Positions 9,907 through 19,980 of a DNA stretch of 64,000 bases are shown piece by piece. Position 1 is the stretch's first letter. Each line of letters opens with the position of its first letter. This stretch comes from Lachnospiraceae bacterium (GTDB lineage Bacteria > Bacillota > Clostridia > Lachnospirales > Lachnospiraceae), in assembly GCA_015056865.1 (NCBI GenBank), contig SVFM01000005.1, positions 1 through 64,000 on the forward strand, read 5' to 3'. A model generated the notes under the pieces. It did no database searches. It was not told the origin of the DNA and saw only the letters and a program-made list of their open reading frames with translations. The position numbers and the translations under genes are program-made.

Positions 9907-10683
9907 ATGGCTTTGATTGATTTGAAACTTTATAGTGAAACCCTTAGAATGCAGACCCGTGTTTATGTGGTGTTGCCCCAGCCCCAAACCCAAGGAGAGA
10001 TTGGAGTGGAGAGGGCCAGAACAGAAGGAAAGCACAAGTGTCTTTATCTGTTACATGGTCTTAGCGATGATGAATCCATCTGGCTGCGCAGAACCTCTAT
10101 TGAGAGATATGCGGATGAATACGGCATTTGCGTTGTGATGCCTTGCGGAGATACCTCTTTTTATACAGACATGAAGTACGGTAAAAAATACTATACTTAT
10201 ATTGCCAAAGAATTACCCCGGTTGATCTGTCAATTTTTCAATGTATCTGAAAAGAGAGAAGATACCTACATAGCCGGTATCTCCATGGGTGGATACGGTG
10301 CACTAAAGATTGGACTCAGGGAATGTGACCGTTTTTGTATGGCAGCCGGACTTTCCAGTGTTACAGATCCGGTGATCCCTGTGTTTAGTGTAGATAACAA
10401 GGATGTGATGACGGCTGTTTTCGGTGAGGAGATGGTAGTTCCCGAGATGGATGATCTGTTCTGTCTGCTTGAACAAAGAGCCAAACATCCTTTGAGGCCG
10501 CGTATTTTTATGGGTGTAGGTACTGAGGATTTTCTGTACGAGGATAATATCCGGCTAAAAAACAGGTTGCAGGAGTTGGAATATGACTATATATACAAGG
10601 AATCTTCCGGACTGCATTGCTGGACGTTTTGGGATGAATATATTATTCACGTGTTGAATTGGATGTTTCGTGGCAAAGTGTAG
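9907..10683 (+). CDS. Alpha/beta-hydrolase esterase (esterase D-like)
   Basis: A 258-residue alpha/beta hydrolase of the putative-esterase (EstD/FrmB-like) family. It has YLLHGLSDDESIW (the oxyanion-hole HG motif), the nucleophile elbow GISMGGYGA, the acid in GTEDFLYEDN, and the catalytic histidine near the C-terminus in GLHCWTFWDE. There is no signal peptide, so it is cytoplasmic. GGGAG lies 6 bases before the ATG. It is separated from the ceramidase-fold gene by a hairpin but has no clear promoter of its own, so it probably relies on read-through from the permease operon. The substrate is unknown; proteins of this type remove acyl or acetyl groups from sugars or small thiols. Confidence 0.88.
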   Translation: MALIDLKLYSETLRMQTRVYVVLPQPQTQGEIGVERARTEGKHKCLYLLHGLSDDESIWLRRTSIERYADEYGICVVMPCGDTSFYTDMKYGKKYYTYIAKELPRLICQFFNVSEKREDTYIAGISMGGYGALKIGLRECDRFCMAAGLSSVTDPVIPVFSVDNKDVMTAVFGEEMVVPEMDDLFCLLEQRAKHPLRPRIFMGVGTEDFLYEDNIRLKNRLQELEYDYIYKESSGLHCWTFWDEYIIHVLNWMFRGKV

Positions 10684-10702
10684 ATTGTTGCCACATAACA
10701 CC

Positions 10703-10732
10703 TTGACAATCATTGAAAAAAGGGGTTATATT
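10703..10732 (+). promoter_or_regulatory. Promoter of the two small membrane-protein genes
   Basis: A consensus TTGACA, an 18-base spacer, then TATATT, 37 bases before the ATG at 10769. It begins just after the esterase stop codon and would drive both following genes. Confidence 0.75.
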
Positions 10733-10768
10733 GATAAAAAGATATTTTACGTTTGAGGAGGTAAAGTA

Positions 10769-11080
10769 ATGAACAAAAAAGTAACAGGTATCGTTGCCTA
10801 TATTACAATCATCGGTTGGCTGATCGCATTTTTGGCAGGCGATAAGGAAAAAGCAAAATTTCACTTGAATCAGGCACTGGTGCTTGAAATTACACAGATC
10901 ATACTGAGTCTTATCAGCACTGTATTTGGATTTATTCCTCTGATCAACATATTGGTTGGCCTTGTATGCTCTATTCTTGGCATTCTGGTATTTGTTCTCT
11001 GGATCCTCGGTCTGATAGGTGCAATCCAGGAGACCGAGAAACCGGTTCCTGTACTGGGCGGAATTCGTATTTTGAAGTAA
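10769..11080 (+). CDS. Small membrane protein, DUF4870-like
   Basis: A 103-residue protein with three predicted membrane helices (about 3-22, 38-60 and 62-88). The order GIVAYITIIGWLIAFLAG, a charged GDKEKAKFHLNQAL loop, then two long helices is typical of the DUF4870/Tic20-like small membrane family, whose function is unknown. GAGGAGGTAAAGTA precedes the ATG. Its stop is 19 bases before the TM2-domain gene, and the two probably form an operon from the promoter at 10703. These proteins often occur beside zinc-ribbon membrane proteins, as here. Confidence 0.82.
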   Translation: MNKKVTGIVAYITIIGWLIAFLAGDKEKAKFHLNQALVLEITQIILSLISTVFGFIPLINILVGLVCSILGILVFVLWILGLIGAIQETEKPVPVLGGIRILK

Positions 11081-11099
11081 GATTAAAGGAGAATACATA

Positions 11100-11531
11100 A
11101 TGTTTTGTAAAAATTGCGGTCAACAGTATGTAACAGATGAAGCAGTGATTTGCGTAAAATGCGGAGCGCAGAAAGGACAGGGCAATAATTTCTGCCATTT
11201 TTGCGGGAAACCGGTCAACCCCATGGCAGAGGTTTGTATGAATTGCGGTGTTGCACTGAGAAATATAGTGCAGTTTCAGCCAAAGTCTAAATTGGCTGCC
11301 GGTCTTTTGGGGATATTCCTTGGAGCGTTTGGAGTACATAACTTCTATCTGGGATACACTACCAAGGCCGTAATACAGCTGGTATGTTCGGCTGTTGGTG
11401 TTCTTTTAAGCTGTCTGATCCTTCCGGCTTTTGTTGTCTTGGGCATCGAGATATGGGGGCTTGTAGAAGGTATTATGATTTTAACCGGCAGGATTGATAG
11501 AGATGCAAAAGGGATGCCCTTGGGCGAATAA
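11100..11531 (+). CDS. Zinc-ribbon TM2-domain membrane protein
   Basis: A 143-residue protein. The N-terminal 60 residues carry CxxC knuckles (CKNCG, CVKCG, CHFCG, CMNCG) forming two zinc ribbons. Residues about 65-140 form a TM2 domain: a KSKLAAGLLGIFLGAFGVHNFYLG-like first helix with the typical GxxGxHxFYLG turn, then a second helix with an aspartate-rich tail. TM2 proteins are widespread and functionally unclear. The ribosome binding site is AAAGGAG. It is co-transcribed with the DUF4870-like gene and ends at a strong hairpin shared with the convergent lipoprotein gene. Confidence 0.9.
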   Translation: MFCKNCGQQYVTDEAVICVKCGAQKGQGNNFCHFCGKPVNPMAEVCMNCGVALRNIVQFQPKSKLAAGLLGIFLGAFGVHNFYLGYTTKAVIQLVCSAVGVLLSCLILPAFVVLGIEIWGLVEGIMILTGRIDRDAKGMPLGE

Positions 11532-11564
11532 TGTATTGAGTTTTCCAAAATAAAGAACATACAG

Positions 11565-11594
11565 AACAAGCCTGGCATTATTGCCAGGCTTGTT
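11565..11594. terminator. Bidirectional terminator between convergent genes
   Basis: A perfect 13-base stem (AACAAGCCTGGCA / TGCCAGGCTTGTT) with a TTAT loop. A T run follows on the plus strand and an A-rich flank gives a T run on the minus strand, so it serves both the TM2 gene and the lipoprotein gene. Confidence 0.9.
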
Positions 11595-11608
11595 TTCATC
11601 AAAGGATA

Positions 11609-12115
11609 TTAGTCTGCAGTACTCGTCACAGAGATCTCAACATCTTCCTCATCGTAAATGATAACACCGTCACTCTCGGGTACGTCACCATGTAATAATG
11701 TAATGATATAAGTCAGCCGTTTAAATGCACGCTTGTAATATTCGCTGGCATAGTCAAAGGTATATTCATTAAAGGAATTGTTGCTGAAAGAGTCATGATA
11801 TAAGGTGACAGCCTGTGTCATATCCTCACTTGCCTTATCTGCAAGCTCTTCTATGTACGCAAATTCTTCGGGAACAGAAAGGTTTGCCAATTTTTTAAAG
11901 TTGTCATCTGCACGATCCAGATAGTCAAGCAAATCTTCCTTGGCTGTTTCAGATGAGGCATCAATATTATTCATACCTGCGTCAATCTCTTCAATTTGAC
12001 TGCAGAAATTATCCAATTCTTTTTTAAACTTGGTTAGTTCAGGATCCTCTCCGCAGGCAGTCAGCGACAAGCAAAGTATAATAGATAATAAAAGTGTTAA
12101 AAATCTATGTTTCAA
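11609..12115 (-). CDS. Hypothetical lipoprotein, coiled-coil
   Basis: A 168-residue exported protein. The signal peptide ends in a lipobox (SLTAC, Cys21), so it is anchored to the outer face of the membrane. The mature part is acidic and helical (LTKFKKELDNFCSQIEEID and following), probably a coiled-coil bundle. The family is not recognised. The start is a TTG at 12113-12115, supported by GGGAGG 8 bases upstream; no ATG is suitably placed. It is a single gene with its own promoter and the shared terminator at 11565. Confidence 0.8.
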   Translation of the reverse strand: MKHRFLTLLLSIILCLSLTACGEDPELTKFKKELDNFCSQIEEIDAGMNNIDASSETAKEDLLDYLDRADDNFKKLANLSVPEEFAYIEELADKASEDMTQAVTLYHDSFSNNSFNEYTFDYASEYYKRAFKRLTYIITLLHGDVPESDGVIIYDEEDVEISVTSTAD

Positions 12116-12148
12116 TGTTTTTTCCTCCCAAATATCATCTATTATTAG

Positions 12149-12177
12149 AATTTAACACATTCTGACATTTAAATCAA
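12149..12177 (-). promoter_or_regulatory. Promoter of the lipoprotein gene
   Basis: On the minus strand: TTGATT, a 17-base spacer, then TAAATT preceded by TGT (extended -10), about 35 bases before the TTG start. Confidence 0.55.
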
Positions 12178-12196
12178 CCCAAAAAGCGAAACAGTA

Positions 12197-12225
12197 TTTG
12201 CCAGAGGACAAAAACCGTGATATTA
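12197..12225 (+). promoter_or_regulatory. Promoter of metH
   Basis: TTGCCA, a 17-base spacer, then TATTAT preceded by TGA (extended -10), 36 bases before the metH ATG at 12261. No S-adenosylmethionine riboswitch or T-box is visible in the short leader. Confidence 0.7.
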
Positions 12226-12260
12226 TGATAAAGATTTGGAAGGAAGGGTAGGGTGTTTCT

Positions 12261-14743
12261 ATGACAAAACAAGAATTTTCGATATGGACGAAAGACAATC
12301 TTATTTATTTGGACGGAGCCACAGGTTCCAATTTGATCCGTGCAGGAATGCCCACCGGTGTCTGTCCGGAAGCTGGATCCTGGAACATCCGGATGTTTTG
12401 ATAGAGTTGCAGACGGCATATGTGAAGGCGGGGAGCAATATCGTTTATGCGCCCACATTTTCTGCAAACAGAATCAAGCTGCAGGAGTATGGTTTTGCCG
12501 ACCAGATGGAGAGCATGACGCAGGAGTTGGTGGCATTATCAAAAAAGGCTGTAGGAGACAAGGCACTTGTTGCAGGGGATATTACCATGACAGGAAGACA
12601 ATTAAAACCTGTAGGTAATATGGATTTTGAGGAATTGGTTGATATCTATAAAGAGCAGATCAATTTTTTGGTACAAGCCGGCGTTGATCTTTTGGTTGTG
12701 GAAACTATGATGAGCTTGCAGGAGACTAGGGCTGCAGTGATCGCAGCGAAAGAAGTCTGTGAGCTTCCTGTGATGGTTACCATGACCTTTGAGGAAAGTG
12801 GGAAAACCTTGTTTGGTACAGATCCTGTGACTGCGGCAGTAGTGCTGGAGGCGTTGGGTGTAGATGCAGTGGGCGTAAACTGTTCTGCCGGCCCGGATCG
12901 TATGGTTGATATTGTTCGTAGTATGGCAGAGGTTACGAATATTCCTCTGATTGCAAAGCCCAATGCAGGCATACCACGGATAGATGCCCAGGGAAACACT
13001 TGTTATGATATGACTGCAGAAGAGTTTGCCACGGAGATGCAAAAGCTTATAGAGGCAGGGGCGTCTGTTTTAGGAGGTTGTTGCGGCACTGATCCGGAAT
13101 ATATTTGTGCCCTGAAGCAAGTGGCAGGGACGAAGCGTAAGCCGGTAGCCCACAAGGGAATTGGGAAAAGCGGAATGCGTTATCTTGCTTCGGAGCGGCA
13201 GGCCGTTTCTTTTGGGCTTGATGGCAGCTTTCTGGTAATTGGCGAGCGGATCAATCCTACCGGAAAAAAGAAACTTCAGGCATCTTTGAAGGAAGGTTCC
13301 ATGGACATGGTGGTTCAATATGCCCAAGAGCAGGAAGAGAGCGGAGCACGGATACTGGATGTGAATATGGGGATGGGAGGCATTGACGAAAAGGAGATGC
13401 TATTGCAGGCATTAGATGCCATATCCATGGTCAGCAATCTTCCTTTGTCTATTGACTCCAGCCATGTGGAAGTGATCGAGGCCGCCCTTCGTCGATATCC
13501 CGGTAGAGCATTGGTGAATTCCATTTCTTATGAAAAGGAAAAATTTGAAAAGCTTCTGCCCATAGCAAAGAAATATGGGGCCATGTTTATTTTACTGCCT
13601 CTGTCGGATGCGGGTCTTCCGGCTGATATAGAAGAAAAAAAGCAGATCATTGAAAAAATATATGGACGTGCTTTGGAACTTGGTTTTACCAAAGAGGATA
13701 TCATTGTAGACGGCTTGGTGAATACAGTAGGAGCAAACAATCAGGCTGCGTTACAGGCTTTGGAAACCATTTCCTACTGTAGGCAGGAAGGGTTTGCAAC
13801 GGTGTGCGGCCTGTCAAATGTATCCTTTGGATTACCGGAACGCAGTTTTGTAAATACTGCTTTTTTGACTCTTGCTATCGGAAAAGGACTTACTATGGCC
13901 ATAGCAAATCCTTGCCAGGAATTATTGATGGGATGTGCTTATGCATCAGATTTATTATTAGGTAAGACAGATGCAGATATGAAATATATTGAGGTGGCCG
14001 GGCAGCTCAAGGAGCGGCGTGAAATACAGCCGGCCCCTGTCGTTCAAAGGCCCGTTGCAGGTGTGACGGCCGCAAGGGAATCTACCTCCCTGGAGCAGCC
14101 TTGCGAAGGAATCAGAGGGGAACTCTACGAGGCGGTTTTAAAAGGAAATAAAAAGAAATGCGTGGAAAGTGTGACTCAGGCCCTGGAACAGGGAACAACT
14201 GCAGAAACACTGTTAAATGAAGTTCTTATGTCAGCTATAGGCAGGGTTGGGGAGCTGTTTGAAACAGGGAAATATTTCCTGCCCCAGCTGATCGGAAGTG
14301 CAGAGGCTATGAAAGCCGGTATTGAAGTGTTAGAGCCCCATTTGTCAAAAGATAGCAATACAGAGAAAATGCCCGCCATCGTCATTGCTACAGTGGAGGG
14401 GGATATTCATGATATCGGCAAGAATCTGGTTGCCCTGATGCTGAAAAACTGTGGCTTTGAAGTGGTGGATCTGGGAAAGGATGTGCCTGCAGAAAAGATT
14501 CTGGAAGCTGCTTGTCAATATGATGCGGCAATCATCGCCTTATCAGCCCTGATGACTACCACTATGATAAAAATGAAACAGGTGATCCAAATGGCCCGGG
14601 AGCGAAAGATAAAGGCAAAGATTATGGTAGGTGGAGCGGCCACTACCAGAGACTATGCCCTGGAGATTGGAGCGGATGGATATGCTAAGGATGCTTCTGA
14701 GGCTGTGAAGGAGGCAAAAAGGCTGTTGAAACAAACAGAATAA
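12261..14743 (+). CDS. metH: Cobalamin-dependent methionine synthase (short form), frameshifted near 12374
   Basis: Transfers the methyl group of methyl-tetrahydrofolate to homocysteine via cobalamin. Domains in order: homocysteine methyltransferase barrel (zinc cysteines in GVNCSAG and GGCCGT), pterin-binding barrel (VIGERINPTGK), cobalamin cap and Rossmann domain with the cobalt-ligand motif DIHDIG. The C-terminal reactivation domain is absent, as in many Clostridia. The first 38 codons from the ATG at 12261 (with DGATGSNL) are in one frame, and everything from WILEHPDVL onward is in another. One base seems missing next to 12374; adding a T would give a continuous 827-residue protein. The alternative start at 12236 gives a foreign-looking N-terminus and lacks DGATGSNL. 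It is either a recent mutation or a sequencing error. Confidence 0.85.
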
Positions 14744-14754
14744 TATGTTATTAT
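14726..14754 (+). promoter_or_regulatory. Promoter of the ilv operon
   Basis: TTGAAA (inside the end of metH), a 17-base spacer, then TATTAT preceded by TGT (extended -10), about 60 bases before the ilvB ATG. The leader is too short for a T-box or leucine attenuator. Confidence 0.5.
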
Positions 14755-14815
14755 AACTTGATAGCGTAAAATAAAGCTTGCAAGTGTCTGAAAGAGACAT
14801 AGAAACGGAGGAAAT

Positions 14816-16432
14816 ATGAACGGAGCAGATGCTATGATCAAATGTCTGGAAGCAGAGGGCGTAGATACGGTCTATGGCTATCCCGGCGTTGCAATCTGTC
14901 CTTTTTATAATAGTATTTTACAGTCCGATATCCGTACTGTTTTGATACGTACGGAGCAGAATGCCGCACATGCGGCCAGTGGACAGGCTCGTATCACTGG
15001 CAGACCCGGTGTGTGTGCAGTTACATCCGGCCCCGGTGCTACCAATGTGATCACCGGTATTGCAACTGCTTTTGCAGACAGTATTCCCTTGGTGTGTATC
15101 ACCGGTCAGGTAAACAGTGAACTGTTAGGCAGTGATGTGTTTCAGGAGGCGGATATTACAGGTGCAGTGGAATCCTTTGTAAAATACAGTTATCTTGTGA
15201 AGGATGTGGCAGAGATTCCCAGAATCTTTAAAGAGGCATTTTACCTTGCTAATACCGGTCGAAAGGGTCCTGTATTGATCGATGTGCCCATTGACATTCA
15301 GAATGCGGTGATCAATAAGTTTAAATATCCGGAAGAAGTCAGCATGCGCACCTACAAGCCCACTGTAAAGGGCAATATTGTCCAGATCAAGAAGGTGATC
15401 AAAGAGCTGGAGCAGGATAAGAAACCGATCATCTGTGTGGGTGGCGGAGTGCTGCTCAGTGATGCCAAGGAGGAACTTCGTACCTTTGCAGAAAAATACA
15501 GAATCCCTGTGGTATCTACGATGATGGGGATTGGCGTCATGCCTACCAAGCATCCGCTCTATTTTGGTATGGTGGGTAATAACGGAAAAGCTTATGCCAA
15601 CCGGGCTATGAACGAGTCAGATCTGCTGATCATGGTAGGGGCTCGTGTGGCAGACCGTGCAGTAAGCCAGCCCGGACTGATCACGCGGGATAAAGTGTTG
15701 GTACATATCGATGTGGATCCGGCTGAGATCGGTAAAAATGCAGGACCTACCATTCCTCTGGTAGGAGATGCCAAGCATATTTTTGAGGAATTTTTAAATC
15801 AGGAATTTACCTGTGAACACGAAGAGTGGCTACAGACATTAAATCATTATCGTGAATCTATGGGGATCAAGCGCAGCCCTGATCCTGCCTATGTGGATCC
15901 GGCTGAATTTATCAGGATTCTTTCCGAAAAGCTTCCGGAAGATGCGATCTATGTAGCTGACGTTGGACAGAACCAGATATGGTCCTGTGCCCATCATATC
16001 GTGAAGAATGGAACCTTCCTTACTTCAGGTGGTATGGGAACTATGGGATATTCCATTCCGGCAGCTATGGGTGCCAAAGTGGCTGCACCGGAGCGCACAG
16101 TTGTAGCTGTTTGCGGCGATGGCTCCTTCCAGATGTCTATGATGGAGCTTGCTACTATGCGGCAGCATGATATACCTATTAAGATTATTGTGCTAAATAA
16201 CGGATATCTGGGCATGGTGCGTGAATACCAGCACTATACATACAAGGATAATTATTCTGTGGTAGATCTGTCCGGCAGCCCGGACTTGGAAAAGTTATCA
16301 GCAGCATATGACATGCCTTTCCTGCGCCTTACTAACATGCAGGAGGCCAGGGAGAACATTGACAAGTTTCTGGCCCAGGAAGGCAGTGCGCTGATGGAAT
16401 GTATGATTGACCCTATGGATCTGGTTAAGTAG
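14816..16432 (+). CDS. ilvB: Acetolactate synthase large (catalytic) subunit
   Basis: Condenses two pyruvates to acetolactate (or pyruvate plus 2-ketobutyrate), the first shared step of valine, leucine and isoleucine synthesis. The 538-residue thiamine-diphosphate enzyme has an N-terminal domain with catalytic Glu in RTEQNAAHAASG, a central domain with GGGVLLS, and a C-terminal cofactor motif from GDGSFQMS to NNGYLGMV. It is slightly shorter than usual (about 560). The start is ATG with CGGAGG upstream. It is followed after 18 bases by ilvN copy 1, forming the AHAS holoenzyme pair. Confidence 0.95.
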   Translation: MNGADAMIKCLEAEGVDTVYGYPGVAICPFYNSILQSDIRTVLIRTEQNAAHAASGQARITGRPGVCAVTSGPGATNVITGIATAFADSIPLVCITGQVNSELLGSDVFQEADITGAVESFVKYSYLVKDVAEIPRIFKEAFYLANTGRKGPVLIDVPIDIQNAVINKFKYPEEVSMRTYKPTVKGNIVQIKKVIKELEQDKKPIICVGGGVLLSDAKEELRTFAEKYRIPVVSTMMGIGVMPTKHPLYFGMVGNNGKAYANRAMNESDLLIMVGARVADRAVSQPGLITRDKVLVHIDVDPAEIGKNAGPTIPLVGDAKHIFEEFLNQEFTCEHEEWLQTLNHYRESMGIKRSPDPAYVDPAEFIRILSEKLPEDAIYVADVGQNQIWSCAHHIVKNGTFLTSGGMGTMGYSIPAAMGAKVAAPERTVVAVCGDGSFQMSMMELATMRQHDIPIKIIVLNNGYLGMVREYQHYTYKDNYSVVDLSGSPDLEKLSAAYDMPFLRLTNMQEARENIDKFLAQEGSALMECMIDPMDLVK

Positions 16433-16450
16433 GCGAGGGAGGTTTGTGAC

Positions 16451-16936
16451 ATGAAAAAAATATATTCCGTACTGGTGGAAAACCGCTCCGGTGTACTTTG
16501 CAAGGTGGCCGGCCTATTTTCCAGAAGGTGCTTTAACATTGATTCCTTGGCCGTAGGTGAGACTGATGACCCCAACGTATCCTGTATGACTATTGTATCC
16601 AGTGGTACAGAGCATACTATGGAGCAGGTGGAAAAGCAGCTGAACAAGAAGATCGATGTGATCAAAGTAAAAACTTTTACAGAGACTGCCAGTATCAGCA
16701 GAGAACTTATGCTGGTGAAGGTCAAGTATAACAAGGGCAATCGCCGGGATATTTTGGAAATTGCGGATTTGATGAAAGCGGATATTGTTGATATGTCCAA
16801 AAGCTTGATGATCCTTCAGATCTGTGATGTGCCGGAACGCACAAAGATTTTGATCGATATGCTGAAATCTATCAGCATAGTGGAAGTGGCACGAACTGGA
16901 ACACTGGCATTGCAGAAATGCTGTGAAAGCGAATAA
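16451..16936 (+). CDS. ilvN: Acetolactate synthase small (regulatory) subunit, copy 1
   Basis: A 161-residue regulatory subunit. The N-terminal ACT domain (SVLVENRSGVLCKVAGLFSR, then the NIDSLAVG turn) binds valine and transmits feedback inhibition; the C-terminal half is the activation domain. GAGGGAGGTTTGTGAC precedes the ATG. It lies directly after ilvB and is presumably its main partner. A second, clearly diverged small subunit follows after an 82-base gap that holds its own promoter. This copy differs from the second at the ACT ligand loop (RRCFNIDS against RRGYNIES), so the two may respond to different amino acids. Confidence 0.92.
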   Translation: MKKIYSVLVENRSGVLCKVAGLFSRRCFNIDSLAVGETDDPNVSCMTIVSSGTEHTMEQVEKQLNKKIDVIKVKTFTETASISRELMLVKVKYNKGNRRDILEIADLMKADIVDMSKSLMILQICDVPERTKILIDMLKSISIVEVARTGTLALQKCCESE

Positions 16937-16943
16937 TTATACG

Positions 16944-16972
16944 TTGACAAGCTCAGGTGATGTTGCTAAACT
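16944..16972 (+). promoter_or_regulatory. Internal promoter before the second ilvN gene
   Basis: A perfect TTGACA, a 17-base spacer, then TAAACT preceded by TGC (extended -10). It lies in the 82-base gap between the two ilvN genes, so copy 2, ilvC and the genes after it can be transcribed apart from ilvB. Confidence 0.75.
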
Positions 16973-17018
16973 ATGTATGATTAGACAATACATATGCTTA
17001 GAAAAGGATGAATGACAA

Positions 17019-18610
<1,592 letters not shown>

Positions 18611-18648
18611 GATCATAATTATTCTCATGGAGAGGAGGCGTTATAACA

Positions 18649-19959
18649 ATGTTGCAGACAGGATTTGCAAGAGTTGATATCACGCCTCCGCTTGGCATTA
18701 CGGTATCAGGCTATTTTGCTACCCGTTATGCTGACGGAGTGCGGGATCCCCTTTATGCCACAGCAGTGGCTTTTGATGACGGTGAAAAGAGAACAGTAGT
18801 AATGAGCCTTGACCTGATTGGTTTCAATCAGTCTTTGATGGACGAGTATAGACCCGAAATTGCCAGAACCATCGGTACAGATGCGGAAGGTGTGTTTATT
18901 GCCTGCACCCACACCCATTTGGGACCTTGTACAGCGAATGCCAGAGGTGTTCGGGAGAATCCGGAATACATACAGTGGCTGGGCAAGCGGCTTTGTGATG
19001 CGGCCACCTTGGCAGTGAAGGATATGGCACCTACCAAAATGCTCTATACCAGAGGAGAAGCAAAGGATGTGGCTTTCATACGCAGATTCCGTATGAAGGA
19101 TGGCAGTGTGCGCACCAATCCGGGCTGGCAGAATCCTGACATTGATCATGCACTGGGAACTCCGGATGAAAATTCTTCCCTTCTTATCCTGAAGCGTGAG
19201 AACAAGCCGGAGATTGGTATCGTAAACTTCCAGGTGCATCCCGATGTGATCGGCGGCTGCAGTTTGTCTGCCGATTTCCCCAAGTTTGTACGTGACACCT
19301 ATGAAAAGATGATCGACAATTCTCTTTGCATGTATCTAAATGGTGCCCAGGGAGATACCAATCATATTGATGTTCGTAGAAGTGGCGGGCCCGAGGCGCA
19401 CGGTTATCTTCGCGCAAAGTATATGGGTAAGAAGATCGCTTTGTCTGTTATCGCAAACTATGAATTGGCAGAAGAACTGTCAGGGGAAAAGGTTGCCTAT
19501 GCGCAGAAGAATATTACTGTAAAGTATAATAAAGGACGTCCTGATCAGGTGGAAGAGTCCATTCGTATCAGCGATATTTATAAGCGGGAAGGCATTGAGG
19601 CAGCCGTACCCGGGGAAAGTGGTATGCGCAGGACAGAGATCGTTGCAGAGGCAACTAGGATTGTAGAGTTAATGTCCCTTCCCGATGAGAAGGTACTTTA
19701 TATTACAGCAGTATCGGTGGGAGATGTGGCGTTTGCGGGATTTCCCGGAGAACCCTTTACCGAGATTGGACGTCAGGTAAAAGCAAATTCCAAATTCACG
19801 CTTACCATGACTGCCTGTGCGGCCAACGGATATGAGGGATATTATCCTGTACAATCTGCCTTTGATGAGGGCGGTTATGAGGCCCTGACTGCCAGATACG
19901 CAGCAGGTACGGCGGAAGCCATTATAGCGGCCTCCACCGAGATCATCAACAAACTTTAA
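18649..19959 (+). CDS. Neutral/alkaline ceramidase-fold hydrolase (copy B), inside the BCAA gene block
   Basis: A 436-residue paralogue of the protein at 8554-9846. It shares GFARVDITPPLG at the start, FIRRFRMKDGS, NFQVHPDVIGG, GAQGDTNH, GEPFTEIG and SAFDEGGYEA, while its metal-site histidines appear as CTHTHLG rather than IHQHTS. It is short and without a signal peptide, hence cytoplasmic. AGGAGG lies 10 bases before the ATG. It sits 38 bases after ilvC and 21 bases before leuC, all on one strand, so it is co-transcribed with branched-chain amino acid synthesis. No member of this superfamily has a known role in that pathway. The substrate is unknown, with amide bond hydrolysis the family chemistry. 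Confidence 0.85.
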   Translation: MLQTGFARVDITPPLGITVSGYFATRYADGVRDPLYATAVAFDDGEKRTVVMSLDLIGFNQSLMDEYRPEIARTIGTDAEGVFIACTHTHLGPCTANARGVRENPEYIQWLGKRLCDAATLAVKDMAPTKMLYTRGEAKDVAFIRRFRMKDGSVRTNPGWQNPDIDHALGTPDENSSLLILKRENKPEIGIVNFQVHPDVIGGCSLSADFPKFVRDTYEKMIDNSLCMYLNGAQGDTNHIDVRRSGGPEAHGYLRAKYMGKKIALSVIANYELAEELSGEKVAYAQKNITVKYNKGRPDQVEESIRISDIYKREGIEAAVPGESGMRRTEIVAEATRIVELMSLPDEKVLYITAVSVGDVAFAGFPGEPFTEIGRQVKANSKFTLTMTACAANGYEGYYPVQSAFDEGGYEALTARYAAGTAEAIIAASTEIINKL

Positions 19960-19980
19960 ATTTTTGGAGGAGAAAGCATA

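Noticed and set aside
12236..12373. Alternative N-terminus of metH in the long frame
   Set aside because: The first 46 codons of that frame give a sequence unlike any methionine synthase, whereas the other frame from 12261 gives the expected DGATGSNL region. A frameshift explains both.
14744..14815. T-box or leader-peptide attenuator before ilvB
   Set aside because: The leader is only about 60 bases, with no T-box sequence, no run of branched-chain codons and no terminator hairpin.
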